This document shows, piece after piece, positions 32,069 to 41,572 of a stretch of DNA of 64,000 nt. The DNA comes from UBA4416 sp035439445 (GTDB lineage Bacteria > Bacteroidota > Bacteroidia > B-17B0 > Aurantibacillaceae). The stretch is from positions 1 through 64,000 of the forward strand of contig DAORKG010000008.1 in the NCBI GenBank assembly GCA_035439445.1. The letters are read 5' to 3'. Made by a program: the position numbers and the translations under genes. A model generated the notes under the pieces. That model was not told the DNA's origin. It was given only the letters and a program-made list of their open reading frames with translations, and ran no database searches. The stretch's first letter is position 1. Each line of letters opens with the position of its first letter.

Positions 32069-33400
32069 TTACTTTTTATTTAATTGATTTAATTTGTTTT
32101 CAATATACTTTTCAGAAGTAATAAGTGCTCTTTGAATTTTTTGAGCATAATGAATACTATCAATGACTTCTTTATTCTTTTCATGAAGAGATTTGTAAGC
32201 ACTATCAACTAGTAATTTTTGCTCTTCTATTATAAGTTTTTGTCTATTAGTTATTCTAAAGCGCTTGTAAATAAAAACAGAAAAAACTAAGACTACAAAA
32301 AATAACCCAACAACAAAATACATTATCATTTGCTGTTTTTTCTTTTCCTCTTCATTAATAGCATTTAATTTATCTTGTTCTAATTTTGATGCAATTTCTT
32401 TTTTATCAAACTCATATTGCATAGACGCTTGTAGTGTATTTCGCTGTGTAATTTCATTTAATAAACTATCTTTATATAACACATAGAGTTGAAAATTCTT
32501 CATAGCATTTTTATAATCAGATTTTAAAGTATCCAATTGGAAAAGCCCGTAGTAAGATTCTTTTATAGCTTCCTTATATCCTGTCTCTAAACTAAGAAGT
32601 AATGCTTTTTTGAAAAAATAATCAGCATCCTTCAATTTATGAATATCAAGATACAACTGCCCAATATTAATATAATTAATCACCAAGCTCTCTTTATTTC
32701 CTGATTGTTCATCTATTTTTAATGTAGCTATTCGTAATTTTAAAGCTTCAGTATAGTTCTTTAAATTTCTATAAACATTGGCGATGTTACCATTTACATT
32801 CCTTATTCCTATTGTATAATCTATATCCTCGTATATTTTTAACGCAATAAAATAATTTGTTAAAGCATTGTTATTTTTATTTAACTCATAATATACATTA
32901 CCTAAACACATATAAGCATCAGCCATTCTTAATTTATCATTAATCGTTTTATAGATTTTTAATGATTCTGAATAACTTTCTAAAGCTTTATTATAGTTAT
33001 GAATTGACCTATATATATTCCCTATGTTTAGATATGATGCTGCTATACCTGATTGATCATTTAATTTTTCACGAATTTTCAAAGCTGTAAAATGACTTTT
33101 TAAGGCTTCAGAATAATTCCCTTGATTCATGAATATAAGACCTAAACTTCCAGATGTTTTAGATATGCCTCTATCAAAATCAATTTTTTCTGCTAATTCT
33201 AATCCTCGCTTAGCATATGGTAATCCTTTATAATATTCGCCTTGTAAAATATATTCGAAACAAATAGCATTTAGATTTAACACCTTGGTTGAATCTTCCT
33301 TCGCTAAGCTTATGACATACAACAACGAATCTAATTTACTGCTTTGTGGTAGCAAAATATATGACAGAAATATAAAAGTAAATGTTATGGATTTTCTCAT
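32069..33400 (-). CDS. TPR-transmembrane signalling protein without an output domain
   Basis: A 443-residue protein. I use the ATG at 33400 (MRKSITFTFIFLSYILLPQ, signal peptide) rather than the TTG at 33415. Residues about 30-310 are TPR repeats in the periplasm (SYLNIGNIYRSIHNYNKALE and similar), then a coiled coil (FDKKEIASKLEQDKLNAINE), a membrane helix (MIMYFVVGLFFVVLVFSVFI), and a cytoplasmic coil ending VIDSIHYAQKIQRALITSEK. In many Bacteroidota proteins exactly this 'SIxYAxxIQxAL' segment leads into a SpoIIE-type PP2C phosphatase. Here the protein ends about 15 residues later. It may be a truncated sensor or work through a partner. Confidence 0.82.
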   Translation of the reverse strand: MRKSITFTFIFLSYILLPQSSKLDSLLYVISLAKEDSTKVLNLNAICFEYILQGEYYKGLPYAKRGLELAEKIDFDRGISKTSGSLGLIFMNQGNYSEALKSHFTALKIREKLNDQSGIAASYLNIGNIYRSIHNYNKALESYSESLKIYKTINDKLRMADAYMCLGNVYYELNKNNNALTNYFIALKIYEDIDYTIGIRNVNGNIANVYRNLKNYTEALKLRIATLKIDEQSGNKESLVINYINIGQLYLDIHKLKDADYFFKKALLLSLETGYKEAIKESYYGLFQLDTLKSDYKNAMKNFQLYVLYKDSLLNEITQRNTLQASMQYEFDKKEIASKLEQDKLNAINEEEKKKQQMIMYFVVGLFFVVLVFSVFIYKRFRITNRQKLIIEEQKLLVDSAYKSLHEKNKEVIDSIHYAQKIQRALITSEKYIENKLNQLNKK

Positions 33401-33424
33401 TATACGGAAATTCAATATTTCATT

Positions 33425-34894
33425 TTAATAGTTCCATAGGATGTAATTTTGCAAATAATTAACTCTCCATGATTGATTAGCCGAGGCATTTAATGATTCA
33501 AAAACAGGCTTATCATCAGAATTAAGTGTTTCTAAATTTGAAAATATAAGAGGATACAATTCATTATTTAGAGTTACATCTAATGATCTTGCCGTTGCAA
33601 CAAGTAACAGATTTCTAAAGTCTTCGTTTTCACTAAACGTGCATATTTTAATATTAAATCCGGCATTTTTTAATGTAGCCAACATACATTGTGTTCCTCT
33701 TCCCTTTTCTCCCGTTAAATAACCATGAGTATTAATTAACACAAATCCATTGGTATCTAACATGGTTTTAAGCTTAATTAAACTTTCTTTAGTGATAACA
33801 TGTGATGGTTGTTCTTCTGCTTTAAAAACATCAAACAAAACTAAATTAAATTTTTCTGAAGAATTATTAATATAATACCTTGCATCTTCGCAAATTGTCT
33901 TAACAGAATCATTTAAAAAGAAAAAACGTTTCGACATAGTTATGATTCTCTCATCAAACTCAACAGCTGTTACATCGTAAGCGTGCGATTGAAACATATT
34001 AGCTACAACTCCTCCTCCGAGTCCTAAAATCAATACTTTTCCTTTTGGAAAATACAACAGATTTTTCTCAATCAAACGAACATACTCTGAAGTTGACAGA
34101 TGAGTTTCTAAATTCATCTCTGTTTGAATTGTATTATTAATTAAGAGTTTTCTTACCGTTATATCAGGATTATTATAAGCTGGCTCATCCCTAATTTCTA
34201 ATTTACCTAAAATACCATCCGATTTATAAATAGCAAATCTGTTTGGTTTTTTATTTATAAATCCATAAAACGCAAATGAAACTATTAGTAATAATATTAT
34301 TGCTTCAGTTTTACTTTTTTTTTTAAATATCAAAAATAAACAAGCTAACAATAATAATACGGCAAATACTATTACACTAAATTGTACTCCAAAATTTGGT
34401 ATTAAATAAAAGCCACATAAAAAAGTAGCTATAATCCCGCCAACTGTAGAAACTGCATAAATTCGACCACTATTTTCACCACTTTGAGAAGCATTTTGTG
34501 TTAGAATAGATATAATTAAAGGTGAAGTTGCACCCATACAAAGCATTGTAGGAAATAATAAAAATAAAACACTAATAATAACTGCGGGAATTAATGATAA
34601 ATGTGATGCAGACAGTAAAAAAACTGTTGTCATAAATGGCATTAAACATAAACAACATACCGCAGCAAATAAAACATACAATAAACTCTGTATCTTATTC
34701 TCTTTTTTACTTAACTGTCCTCCAAAAAAATAGCCACTTGCTAATCCTCCCAAGGTTATGGCCATCACTGCACTCCAAACATATAGGCTACTTCCAAAAA
34801 ATGGAGCCAACAATTTTGCGCCACAAATTTCCGCAGCCATTACAGACGCTCCTTCAACAAAAGAAATAGTGTATAGTTTATTTTTATGAAGCAT
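33425..34894 (-). CDS. Membrane protein fused to a spermidine-synthase-like methyltransferase fold
   Basis: A 489-residue fusion. Residues about 1-215 form about seven membrane helices of the type found in 'fused MFS/spermidine synthase' proteins (FVEGASVMAAEICGAKLLAP, GRIYAVSTVGGIIATF). Residues about 250-489 form a Rossmann fold with the polyamine-synthase-type nucleotide site VLILGLGGGVVANMFQS, then VTAVEFDERIITMSKRFF and CEDARYYINNSSEKFNLVLF. The DVFKAEEQPSHVITKESL region lacks the usual active-site DxTDP of spermidine synthase, so the true substrate is unknown. Its gene is 3 bases downstream of an unrelated-looking conserved gene, so the two are probably co-transcribed. Confidence 0.82.
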   Translation of the reverse strand: MLHKNKLYTISFVEGASVMAAEICGAKLLAPFFGSSLYVWSAVMAITLGGLASGYFFGGQLSKKENKIQSLLYVLFAAVCCLCLMPFMTTVFLLSASHLSLIPAVIISVLFLLFPTMLCMGATSPLIISILTQNASQSGENSGRIYAVSTVGGIIATFLCGFYLIPNFGVQFSVIVFAVLLLLACLFLIFKKKSKTEAIILLLIVSFAFYGFINKKPNRFAIYKSDGILGKLEIRDEPAYNNPDITVRKLLINNTIQTEMNLETHLSTSEYVRLIEKNLLYFPKGKVLILGLGGGVVANMFQSHAYDVTAVEFDERIITMSKRFFFLNDSVKTICEDARYYINNSSEKFNLVLFDVFKAEEQPSHVITKESLIKLKTMLDTNGFVLINTHGYLTGEKGRGTQCMLATLKNAGFNIKICTFSENEDFRNLLLVATARSLDVTLNNELYPLIFSNLETLNSDDKPVFESLNASANQSWRVNYLQNYILWNY

Positions 34895-34897
34895 TAG

Positions 34898-35608
34898 CTA
34901 GATATACATATTATTATCTTCATCGTATGAAGCACTCGTTCCGTATCCTAAACGCTTACCGGTTCTTAAATTGATACTACTAACTTTTTCTTGTATCTCG
35001 TTAACCGACACTTCTCTTACTTGTTCAATTGGAGGAGTAAATAAATCAAAAGTAATAGCGTAAATAATTAAATCATTTATAATTTCATACAACTGCTCTT
35101 TATTTAATGGAGCGTCAGAAAATGAAGAGTATTTGACGCCTATGGGCCCTTTAGCCTCAATAAAAAATTTCATTTCTCTATTGATAAAAATTCTGCAAAC
35201 TAAATACCCTAAATCATTAAGCCGATTAAATTTAAACGAATCAGCTAAGAAATTATATACATTTATAATCCCACAGTATGAATTATACTCATTTTGTTTA
35301 ACATAGCCGGTTCTGAACATTGCATGTGTTTTTTCAAATTCAAACACGTTTGTATGCATAAAAAACTCCAGCATATCACCTGCAACTTTCAATTGGGTTG
35401 AATATGATGTTGTTTCTAAGGTAGAAACAACAATTCGTTTATCAATTGCTTGAGTTTCTGCATTTAGTTCTTTTGCAATTTCATCAACGCACTTTTTAAG
35501 AAGTTCAAAAGAAGCTATTGTATTTCTAAAAACATCCTGTTTCATTACTGATTTTTCTTTCAGTAATTTTAATATATGTTCTTTCTGAGTATTAAGAGTA
35601 TCGCTCAT
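34898..35608 (-). CDS. Conserved-looking cytoplasmic protein, unknown function
   Basis: A 236-residue soluble protein with no signal peptide or membrane segment. The N-terminal half is helical and charged (EHILKLLKEKSVMKQDVFRN, LLKKCVDEIAKELNAETQ). The middle contains a beta-rich section (MFRTGYVKQNEYNSYCGIIN, LVCRIFINREMKFFIEAKGP) and the C-terminus an acidic tail. The start SDTLNTQKEHILKLLKEKS is not typical of any family I know. It is followed after 3 bases by the spermidine-synthase-like fusion, so the two proteins may work together. I assign no function. Confidence 0.6.
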   Translation of the reverse strand: MSDTLNTQKEHILKLLKEKSVMKQDVFRNTIASFELLKKCVDEIAKELNAETQAIDKRIVVSTLETTSYSTQLKVAGDMLEFFMHTNVFEFEKTHAMFRTGYVKQNEYNSYCGIINVYNFLADSFKFNRLNDLGYLVCRIFINREMKFFIEAKGPIGVKYSSFSDAPLNKEQLYEIINDLIIYAITFDLFTPPIEQVREVSVNEIQEKVSSINLRTGKRLGYGTSASYDEDNNMYI

Positions 35609-35649
35609 ATAATATGTATAATCAAATACTAAAAGTAAGGAATTAAAAT

Positions 35650-38616
35650 TTAATTTAAAAGTTGAGGAGATGGCTTAACTGCCTCATATAAAATGCGATG
35701 AATTTTACCTCTAACTCCCAATTTTGCTAACTTATTTTCGTCGGCACTTGGATAAACTCTGTTTGATAAAAATACAAATATCAAATCGTTTTCAGGATCA
35801 GCCCAGGCAAATGTCCCAGTAAATCCACTATGCCCAAAACTTTTTAAGCTGCATTCTTTAGTCACCGGACTATCCTTCTTTTCATTAGGTTCTGGTTTAT
35901 CGAAACATAACCCTCTCCTATTATCAGAAAAATGTGAACTAGTATATTGTTTAATTACCGAACTATCTAATAATCTTTGTCCTCCATATTCACCTTTATT
36001 TAATAACATTTGCATTAAAACTCCTACATCGTTTGCGTTTCCAAACAGACCTGCATGTCCTGCAACTCCCCCCATTAATGCAGCACCTTGATCATGAACA
36101 TAACCTCGCACTAATTGCTTTCTAAATTTTAAATCATTTTCTGTAGGTGCAATTTGGGATTCAGGATAAACAGATAAGGGCAAATAAGTTAAACCTAAAT
36201 TCATAGGTTTATAAAATTGAGTTTGGACATAAGTATTTAATTTTGTTTTAGTTAATTTTTCAATTAAAATTTTGGAGAAATAATAGCCAATATCACTATA
36301 CACATACTTACATGTTTCCTCCATCTTACAACTCATAATCTGATTATAAATAGAATCATTAAAATCTTTCACAACATATAAGCCCTTTGCTACTTGAACA
36401 GGGTACTCTTCGGAATAAGTGTCGCTATAATATCCACTTTTATATCCACTTTTTTTATCTACTGTTTTTTGCCAAAAGGGCAACCAGGCAGGTAAACCTG
36501 ATTGATGAGTCAACATATCTTTATAATGAATTGTTGATTTATCAGTACCTGCCAACTCAGGAAAATAAAAGTCCAAATGTTGTTCATAATCAAATTGTTT
36601 TTGCTCACTTAATTTCATGAGAGCCAATGAAGAAGATAATATTTTTGTGAGTGACGCTAAATCATAAACGGTTTGGTCGTTTACTTTATCTGAACTAGCT
36701 TCATAGGTTTGTTTACCAAAGTTTTTTTGATAAAATACTTTTCCGGATTTAATCGCTACAATCTGACATCCGGGATAAGCGTGTTCTTTAATCCCCATTT
36801 GAGCAATAGAGTCAACTTGCAATAATTTTTTACTATCAACTCCTATTTGTTCTGGAGTAACATATTGAACTCTAATTTTTTTTTTTACTTCTAAGCCTGT
36901 TCCTGCAACAAATAGTTTAGTGGTAACCGGTAGTGTTCCATTTACTTCAATAGCTCCCATTATTGCATCAGCGGCAGCTTTTTGACTGAACTGACTGTAT
37001 TCGTATACATTTAAAATTGACTTTGCCTGATTTAAATTTTCCAATTTATTCATCAAGTAAGGGTTGGAATAAAAGCAGGCAATAGTATTTTTTTGGCTGA
37101 AAATTTTTGAAATCAACTCAAAACTAACTGCACTGCACCCAAAATCTTTTTCTGGCTTATAGGATGTTTTATTAACTTGAAGAATCACCCAATTGTAGTT
37201 TTTTAACTTAGCAAACAAGGTGTCTCTTTCTTTCTTGCTGGCATCATGGCTAATTCCTAAATGACTAATTTTAGAATACTTGTTAATTGTTTCAGAAAAC
37301 GTATTTGCCTTATCATCTCCAATTGACACTTCTATAATTTTCATTGTATCCAAACGTTGTAATGGAAGTAAAGCATTGTCATTTTTTAAAAGAGTTACTG
37401 ATGCTTCCGCTAATTTGGTATTCATCACAAAAGATTCTTTTGTATTTAAATCTTCATATAAATTCTTAGGGCTTACATATTGATTTTTATCTAGTCCGCA
37501 CCAGAATTTAGCTTTTAATATTTTTTTACAGCGAGCATCTATTTCTTCTTGAGTAATTTGTCCTTTACTGATTGCTAACTTAATTTGCTCCATTGCTTTA
37601 GGAACATTTTCGGCAAACAACAATACATCATTACCTGCCAATAAAGCTTTTACATCTACCATTCCGGGTTCATAAAAACTAGCCACACCTTTCATGTTTA
37701 ATGCATCCGTAAAAATTAAACCTTGAAAACCTAATTGCTTTTTCAATAAATCCTGAATGATATATGGCGACAAAGTTGATGCTGTGTTTTTTGTTGTATC
37801 ATAACATGGTACAAACAAATGAGCCACCATAATACTTGATAACCCATTATCAAACAATTGTTGAAATGGATATAACTCTAAAGTATCTAAACGTTCTTTA
37901 CATGCGCTTATAATTGGTAATGTTTTATGCGAATCGCTATCTGTATCGCCATGTCCAGGAAAATGTTTTCCATTTGCCATCACACCTTCTGCTTGCAAGC
38001 CTTTCATATACATAATAGCTTTAGTAGCGACTTTATATTTATTCTCACCAAAACTACGCATGCCTATTACCGGATTTAAAGGATTATTGTTAACGTCTGC
38101 TACAGGTGCAAAGTTTACATGAATCCCCATTCGCTTGCACTCACGTGCAATTTGTTTTCCCATGTAATAAATCAAGGAATCATTTTTAATAGCTCCCAAT
38201 GTCATTTGGCGAGGATATTTTGGAGTACTATCTAATCGCATAGCTAAGCCCCACTCTCCATCAATCGAAATTAAAAGAGGTGTTTTTGCTTTACTTTGGT
38301 AATAGTTATTTAGTTTTGCTTCTCTCAAAGGACCACCTTGCATAAAGATTAATCCTCCAATATTATATTTCTCAACTAATTCTCTGATTTCAGCAACATG
38401 CTTCATATCCTTGTTACTATAGGCCGCCACCATAAACAATTGAGCCAAACGTTGGTCTGGATTCAATGAATTAAAAACAGAATCTACCCAATGAGATTGA
38501 GCATTTAAAAAAGGTGGGGTAATAGGATTAGAAGATGGTATTTGTTTTTTGGTAACAAATGCCATAAATGCCAGAATTGAAAAGGCAAATAACGCTTTAA
38601 AAAGAAATTTAATCAT
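35650..38616 (-). CDS. GH3 beta-N-acetylglucosaminidase fused to a class C beta-lactamase-type serine hydrolase
   Basis: A 988-residue periplasmic or surface fusion with a membrane/signal segment at the N-terminus (about 5-22). Residues about 45-370 form a glycoside hydrolase family 3 N-terminal barrel with the NagZ-type catalytic motif KHFPGHGDTDSDSH (217-230) and nucleophile Asp304 in FTDALNMKG. A GH3 C-terminal-like domain (about 395-570) follows. Residues about 585-980 are a beta-lactamase-fold serine hydrolase with SLTK (Ser655, Lys658), a YSD motif in the YxN position and a HSG motif in GHSGFTGTFAW. Such fusions are known in Bacteroidota and fit peptidoglycan turnover: sugar cleavage by one domain, peptide or ester hydrolysis by the other. 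Confidence 0.92.
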   Translation of the reverse strand: MIKFLFKALFAFSILAFMAFVTKKQIPSSNPITPPFLNAQSHWVDSVFNSLNPDQRLAQLFMVAAYSNKDMKHVAEIRELVEKYNIGGLIFMQGGPLREAKLNNYYQSKAKTPLLISIDGEWGLAMRLDSTPKYPRQMTLGAIKNDSLIYYMGKQIARECKRMGIHVNFAPVADVNNNPLNPVIGMRSFGENKYKVATKAIMYMKGLQAEGVMANGKHFPGHGDTDSDSHKTLPIISACKERLDTLELYPFQQLFDNGLSSIMVAHLFVPCYDTTKNTASTLSPYIIQDLLKKQLGFQGLIFTDALNMKGVASFYEPGMVDVKALLAGNDVLLFAENVPKAMEQIKLAISKGQITQEEIDARCKKILKAKFWCGLDKNQYVSPKNLYEDLNTKESFVMNTKLAEASVTLLKNDNALLPLQRLDTMKIIEVSIGDDKANTFSETINKYSKISHLGISHDASKKERDTLFAKLKNYNWVILQVNKTSYKPEKDFGCSAVSFELISKIFSQKNTIACFYSNPYLMNKLENLNQAKSILNVYEYSQFSQKAAADAIMGAIEVNGTLPVTTKLFVAGTGLEVKKKIRVQYVTPEQIGVDSKKLLQVDSIAQMGIKEHAYPGCQIVAIKSGKVFYQKNFGKQTYEASSDKVNDQTVYDLASLTKILSSSLALMKLSEQKQFDYEQHLDFYFPELAGTDKSTIHYKDMLTHQSGLPAWLPFWQKTVDKKSGYKSGYYSDTYSEEYPVQVAKGLYVVKDFNDSIYNQIMSCKMEETCKYVYSDIGYYFSKILIEKLTKTKLNTYVQTQFYKPMNLGLTYLPLSVYPESQIAPTENDLKFRKQLVRGYVHDQGAALMGGVAGHAGLFGNANDVGVLMQMLLNKGEYGGQRLLDSSVIKQYTSSHFSDNRRGLCFDKPEPNEKKDSPVTKECSLKSFGHSGFTGTFAWADPENDLIFVFLSNRVYPSADENKLAKLGVRGKIHRILYEAVKPSPQLLN

Positions 38617-38711
38617 GTTGTTAAGTTACAATGATTAGACTCTTTTAAATTTACGAAAACGGATTGTTTTTAACAGATTGGTTTTGATAGTATAGCGTTA
38701 AAGATTGCTAA

Positions 38712-39242
38712 TTATTTTACCCTACCTGAGCTTACATACGTTTGTTTAAAGTAGGGCTCATTCATATCACTAATCATCACTCCTTTTTTGGTAGAAGCAT
38801 GAACAAACTTATGATTTTGAAGATAAACACCAACGTGTGAAATGCTTTTACCATTGGTATTAAAAAAAACCAGATCTCCTTCTCGTAAATCCGATTCCTT
38901 AATCTTCTTTACTTCGTTAACTAAATCTTTGATGTTACTTGAAATTGTTTTTTTATAAACTGCCAAATAAAGAGCTGCTGTTAAACCCGAACAGTCAATA
39001 CCTCCTTTATCTTTTCCTCCATATTTATATTTTACGCCATACCAATCATCAATAAATTGATATAATTTTTCGTTCTTAATGTCAGATTCGGAAACAGCTA
39101 ATTTTTCGGCATACTTTTTTTTAATGGAACTGGAAGTTTTATTTGAAGGCTCGGATGTTTTAGTGGTTGATTGATGGTGTTTACATGAAAATAAGTAAAA
39201 TAAACAAATACTAAACAATGAATATTTTAAAACAGTTTTCAC
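38712..39242 (-). CDS. NlpC/P60-family cell wall peptidase lipoprotein
   Basis: A 176-residue lipoprotein (YLFSC, Cys20) with one NlpC/P60 domain, a papain-like endopeptidase that cuts stem-peptide bonds in peptidoglycan. Catalytic Cys84 is in GGIDCSGLTAAL, with His136 (SISHVGVYLQ) and His148 (HKFVHAS) completing the set. The 'REGDLVFF' hairpin before the His is typical of the family. It follows the GH3-serine hydrolase in the transcription direction of the minus-strand block but is read separately (95-base gap). Together they form a peptidoglycan-remodelling pair. Confidence 0.93.
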   Translation of the reverse strand: MKTVLKYSLFSICLFYLFSCKHHQSTTKTSEPSNKTSSSIKKKYAEKLAVSESDIKNEKLYQFIDDWYGVKYKYGGKDKGGIDCSGLTAALYLAVYKKTISSNIKDLVNEVKKIKESDLREGDLVFFNTNGKSISHVGVYLQNHKFVHASTKKGVMISDMNEPYFKQTYVSSGRVK

Positions 39243-39311
39243 TGTAATAAAAATACTGTTAAACGATTTTTAAAATTAGCTGATCAGAGAATGTTATATA
39301 CAACAGTTTGT

Positions 39312-39953
39312 TTAAAGCTCTTGGTGCACTTCGCTATAATAATGCTTTGAAAACTTAGTTATAACACGGTATGCTATATATGCAAAAATAGGAGCTGCTA
39401 ATACATCATAACTATAATGAACATGTTGAACAACAACTCCTATAGAAACAGCAATGGCTGAAAGCAAAAACAAAACCTTCATAACCTTATTATTGGCAAA
39501 AAAGAAAAACAAGAATAAAGTAGCTGCATGTCCACTAAAAAATAAATCTTTTAAATTCTCGTTACCTGCATAAAAAGTATGAGTTAAAAAAGCATCCCTC
39601 AAAGGAATTATTGCAGTTGGGGGGTCTAAAGGGACAAAAAACAGCGTAATCACTCTTAATAAAGTGAGTGAACCATACATCTGAATCAAATGTAAAAAAC
39701 GATAAGGAGATACAATAGAATAAATTACCCCCACTAAAGCAGTAAGATAGGTAACAAAAAATATAAAATCAGAAACGTCTCTAGGTTTAATGAAATTTAA
39801 AATTGGGTCATAAAACTTATGACCTTGTCGTGTTTCGATGTAAGCTAACAAAGATGCAAAACCAGTTAAAATAATGCTTACTACGAAAACTGAAATCAAA
39901 AAACGATTTCTAAAATGTTTGTCTGTAAAAGCTATTTTCCAATTATACAACAT
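39312..39953 (-). CDS. PAP2-related membrane phosphatase
   Basis: A 213-residue integral membrane protein with about six helices. The C-terminal half has the PAP2/sphingomyelin-synthase-like motifs FFSGHAATLF (His142) and VQHVHYSYDVLAAP (His179, Asp183), the catalytic His-His-Asp arrangement of enzymes that move or remove lipid phosphate groups. The N-terminal half is less conserved. The substrate could be undecaprenyl pyrophosphate, phosphatidic acid or another lipid. It lies between NlpC/P60 and a lipoprotein gene, on the same strand. Confidence 0.82.
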   Translation of the reverse strand: MLYNWKIAFTDKHFRNRFLISVFVVSIILTGFASLLAYIETRQGHKFYDPILNFIKPRDVSDFIFFVTYLTALVGVIYSIVSPYRFLHLIQMYGSLTLLRVITLFFVPLDPPTAIIPLRDAFLTHTFYAGNENLKDLFFSGHAATLFLFFFFANNKVMKVLFLLSAIAVSIGVVVQHVHYSYDVLAAPIFAYIAYRVITKFSKHYYSEVHQEL

Positions 39954-40024
39954 AGCACAATATTACTAAATATTTTAGCTTTATATTCTTTAAAAAATAT
40001 TAAAAAACAATCGTTTATTAACAA

Positions 40025-40056
40025 AAAAGGCCGAAAAATAATATTTCCGACCTTTT
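40025..40056 (-). terminator. Imperfect terminator hairpin
   Basis: Arms 40025-40037 and 40044-40056 pair over 13 positions with two mismatches, followed on the minus strand by a run of six T. It lies 22 bases after the stop codon of the 40079-40930 lipoprotein gene. Confidence 0.5.
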
Positions 40057-40078
40057 ACAACTTTAAAAACTTTAATAT

Positions 40079-40930
40079 CTATGGCAAGGTAATAGCGTAT
40101 GTGTTACCATTAATTGTAACCGTAGCCTTGTTATCACATACACCATTTCCATAATCTATATATCTTGTTGCTTTTCCGGCAGGAGTATGTTCTAAAACTC
40201 CTTGGGTAAAATGACGACGACAACCAGGAGCCATATTTCTAATTAACGGAGAAGTAATAACAGATGTAAAAGTATTTCCGCTTGCATTTGTTCCATTAGC
40301 ATTTCCGGTTATAGAATAAACATCATCAGACCAAGACGGAGTACTTTCTCCTGTGATCCATTCTCTTTGGCGATTGCTTTGCCATGAAATTGTACCTCCA
40401 CCATTTGCCTTAATAATTTGAATATTTGCACTAATGTCATAAACTAAATGATGAGCTGCATTATGTCCTTTATTGGTGATTGTTTTAGTACCAATTACTT
40501 GGTTATCATCTACAAAATAACTTTGCGGTGTCACAGTAACAACTGTTAAAGAATCTCTATATCTTCCTGTGAAAGACATAATTAAAGATCCTCTTCTTTC
40601 TCTGCCGTCTAAACATGTACAGTTAGTAGAGCCAAAATTAACCGTAATTGTTCTAACTGCTGAAAGCGTATCCACCGTTACCGAAGCACAAGGAGCATTT
40701 AACAAACCATCTGTATTCTCGGTTCTAAAACTTGAAACAGCATATGATTTCCCTGCTTCATCCGAAATGCTAGTCATATCATTTACGGTAGTTGAAGCCA
40801 ATGATTGATCAGAGGCAGAAGATGTATCTTTGTCAACCTCTTCTTTGTCTCTTTTTCTACATGAGGAAAAAATTACTGAACCTACTATAGCTACTAAAGC
40901 AAGTCCTAATGTTAATTGTCTCGTTTTCAT
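40079..40930 (-). CDS. Lipoprotein of unknown function
   Basis: A 283-residue lipoprotein (VIFSSCRKRDKEE, Cys at about 24). After a Ser/Asp-rich linker, the mature part is predicted to be beta-rich, with pieces such as RTITVNFGSTNCTCLDGRER, GSLIMSFTGRYRDS and TVTINGNTYAITLP. It contains paired Cys residues that may form disulfides. The layout resembles the large, poorly characterised surface or periplasmic lipoproteins of Bacteroidota; I cannot name a family. It has its own imperfect terminator. Confidence 0.65.
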   Translation of the reverse strand: MKTRQLTLGLALVAIVGSVIFSSCRKRDKEEVDKDTSSASDQSLASTTVNDMTSISDEAGKSYAVSSFRTENTDGLLNAPCASVTVDTLSAVRTITVNFGSTNCTCLDGRERRGSLIMSFTGRYRDSLTVVTVTPQSYFVDDNQVIGTKTITNKGHNAAHHLVYDISANIQIIKANGGGTISWQSNRQREWITGESTPSWSDDVYSITGNANGTNASGNTFTSVITSPLIRNMAPGCRRHFTQGVLEHTPAGKATRYIDYGNGVCDNKATVTINGNTYAITLP

Positions 40931-41011
40931 AAGTTATATTTTTTTGGTTAATTTTTTGCTTATTTGTATCTAAGACTTATCAAAAAACAAAAGGTTTAAT
41001 ACCATTAAAAA

Positions 41012-41491
41012 TTATTTTATAAAACTTCCACAACCATTATAGGTTTTCCCTTTATATGTAACTACGACCTTTCTATCTTTACTATCTCCACTTCCAGCAT
41101 CAACACAGAGTTTATTAATAATATTTATTTCTATAGTTTTATCTCCCTGAGTTTTAAAAATAAATCCTTTCTCATCATCCAATCCCTCAAATTTTTGATT
41201 TTCGAGAATTAAACTATCTTTTCCATAATCTAACACTAAGCGTAATTTATTGGAATAAAATTCCGCAAACCATCCGGGTTCAATTCCGCTAGCCTTAAAT
41301 ACTAATTTTGTTTCTTCTCCATCAGATATTTCTGATAATGTATTGAGTGCATCTACTTTAGAGGTTGATATTTCAACGGAAGTAACCGTATCTTCTCCGT
41401 TTGTTATAGTTTTCTCTCCGTTTGAATTTACCTGCGTACAAGCATATAAACACAAAACTGTGATTCCTGATAGCAATATTCGTTTATTCAT
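41012..41491 (-). CDS. COG3650-like lipoprotein
   Basis: A 159-residue lipoprotein (CLYACTQVNS, lipobox Cys at about 18). The domain reads FKASGIEPGWFAEFYSNKLR near residue 70 and ends VTYKGKTYNGCGSFI. The 'G.EPGW' start and the 'G....GCG' end match the small periplasmic domain known as COG3650, often found alone or with HslJ/META proteins. A Cys in INKLCVDAGSGD may pair with the terminal Cys. The function of the family is not established. It diverges from marC. Confidence 0.7.
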   Translation of the reverse strand: MNKRILLSGITVLCLYACTQVNSNGEKTITNGEDTVTSVEISTSKVDALNTLSEISDGEETKLVFKASGIEPGWFAEFYSNKLRLVLDYGKDSLILENQKFEGLDDEKGFIFKTQGDKTIEINIINKLCVDAGSGDSKDRKVVVTYKGKTYNGCGSFIK

Positions 41492-41547
41492 AGTATAAAC
41501 TTACAAAATATTTTAGTTGAACTCATTAATAATTTAGCTTAATCATC

Positions 41548-41555
41548 TAACTTTG
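41548..41555 (+). promoter_or_regulatory. Putative -7 element for the MarC-family gene
   Basis: TAACTTTG matches TAnnTTTG, 17 bases before the ATG at 41573. A TTG occurs upstream, but at a 28-base spacing, which is too long. Confidence 0.4.
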
Positions 41556-41572
41556 CCCAAAAAACAAATAAT

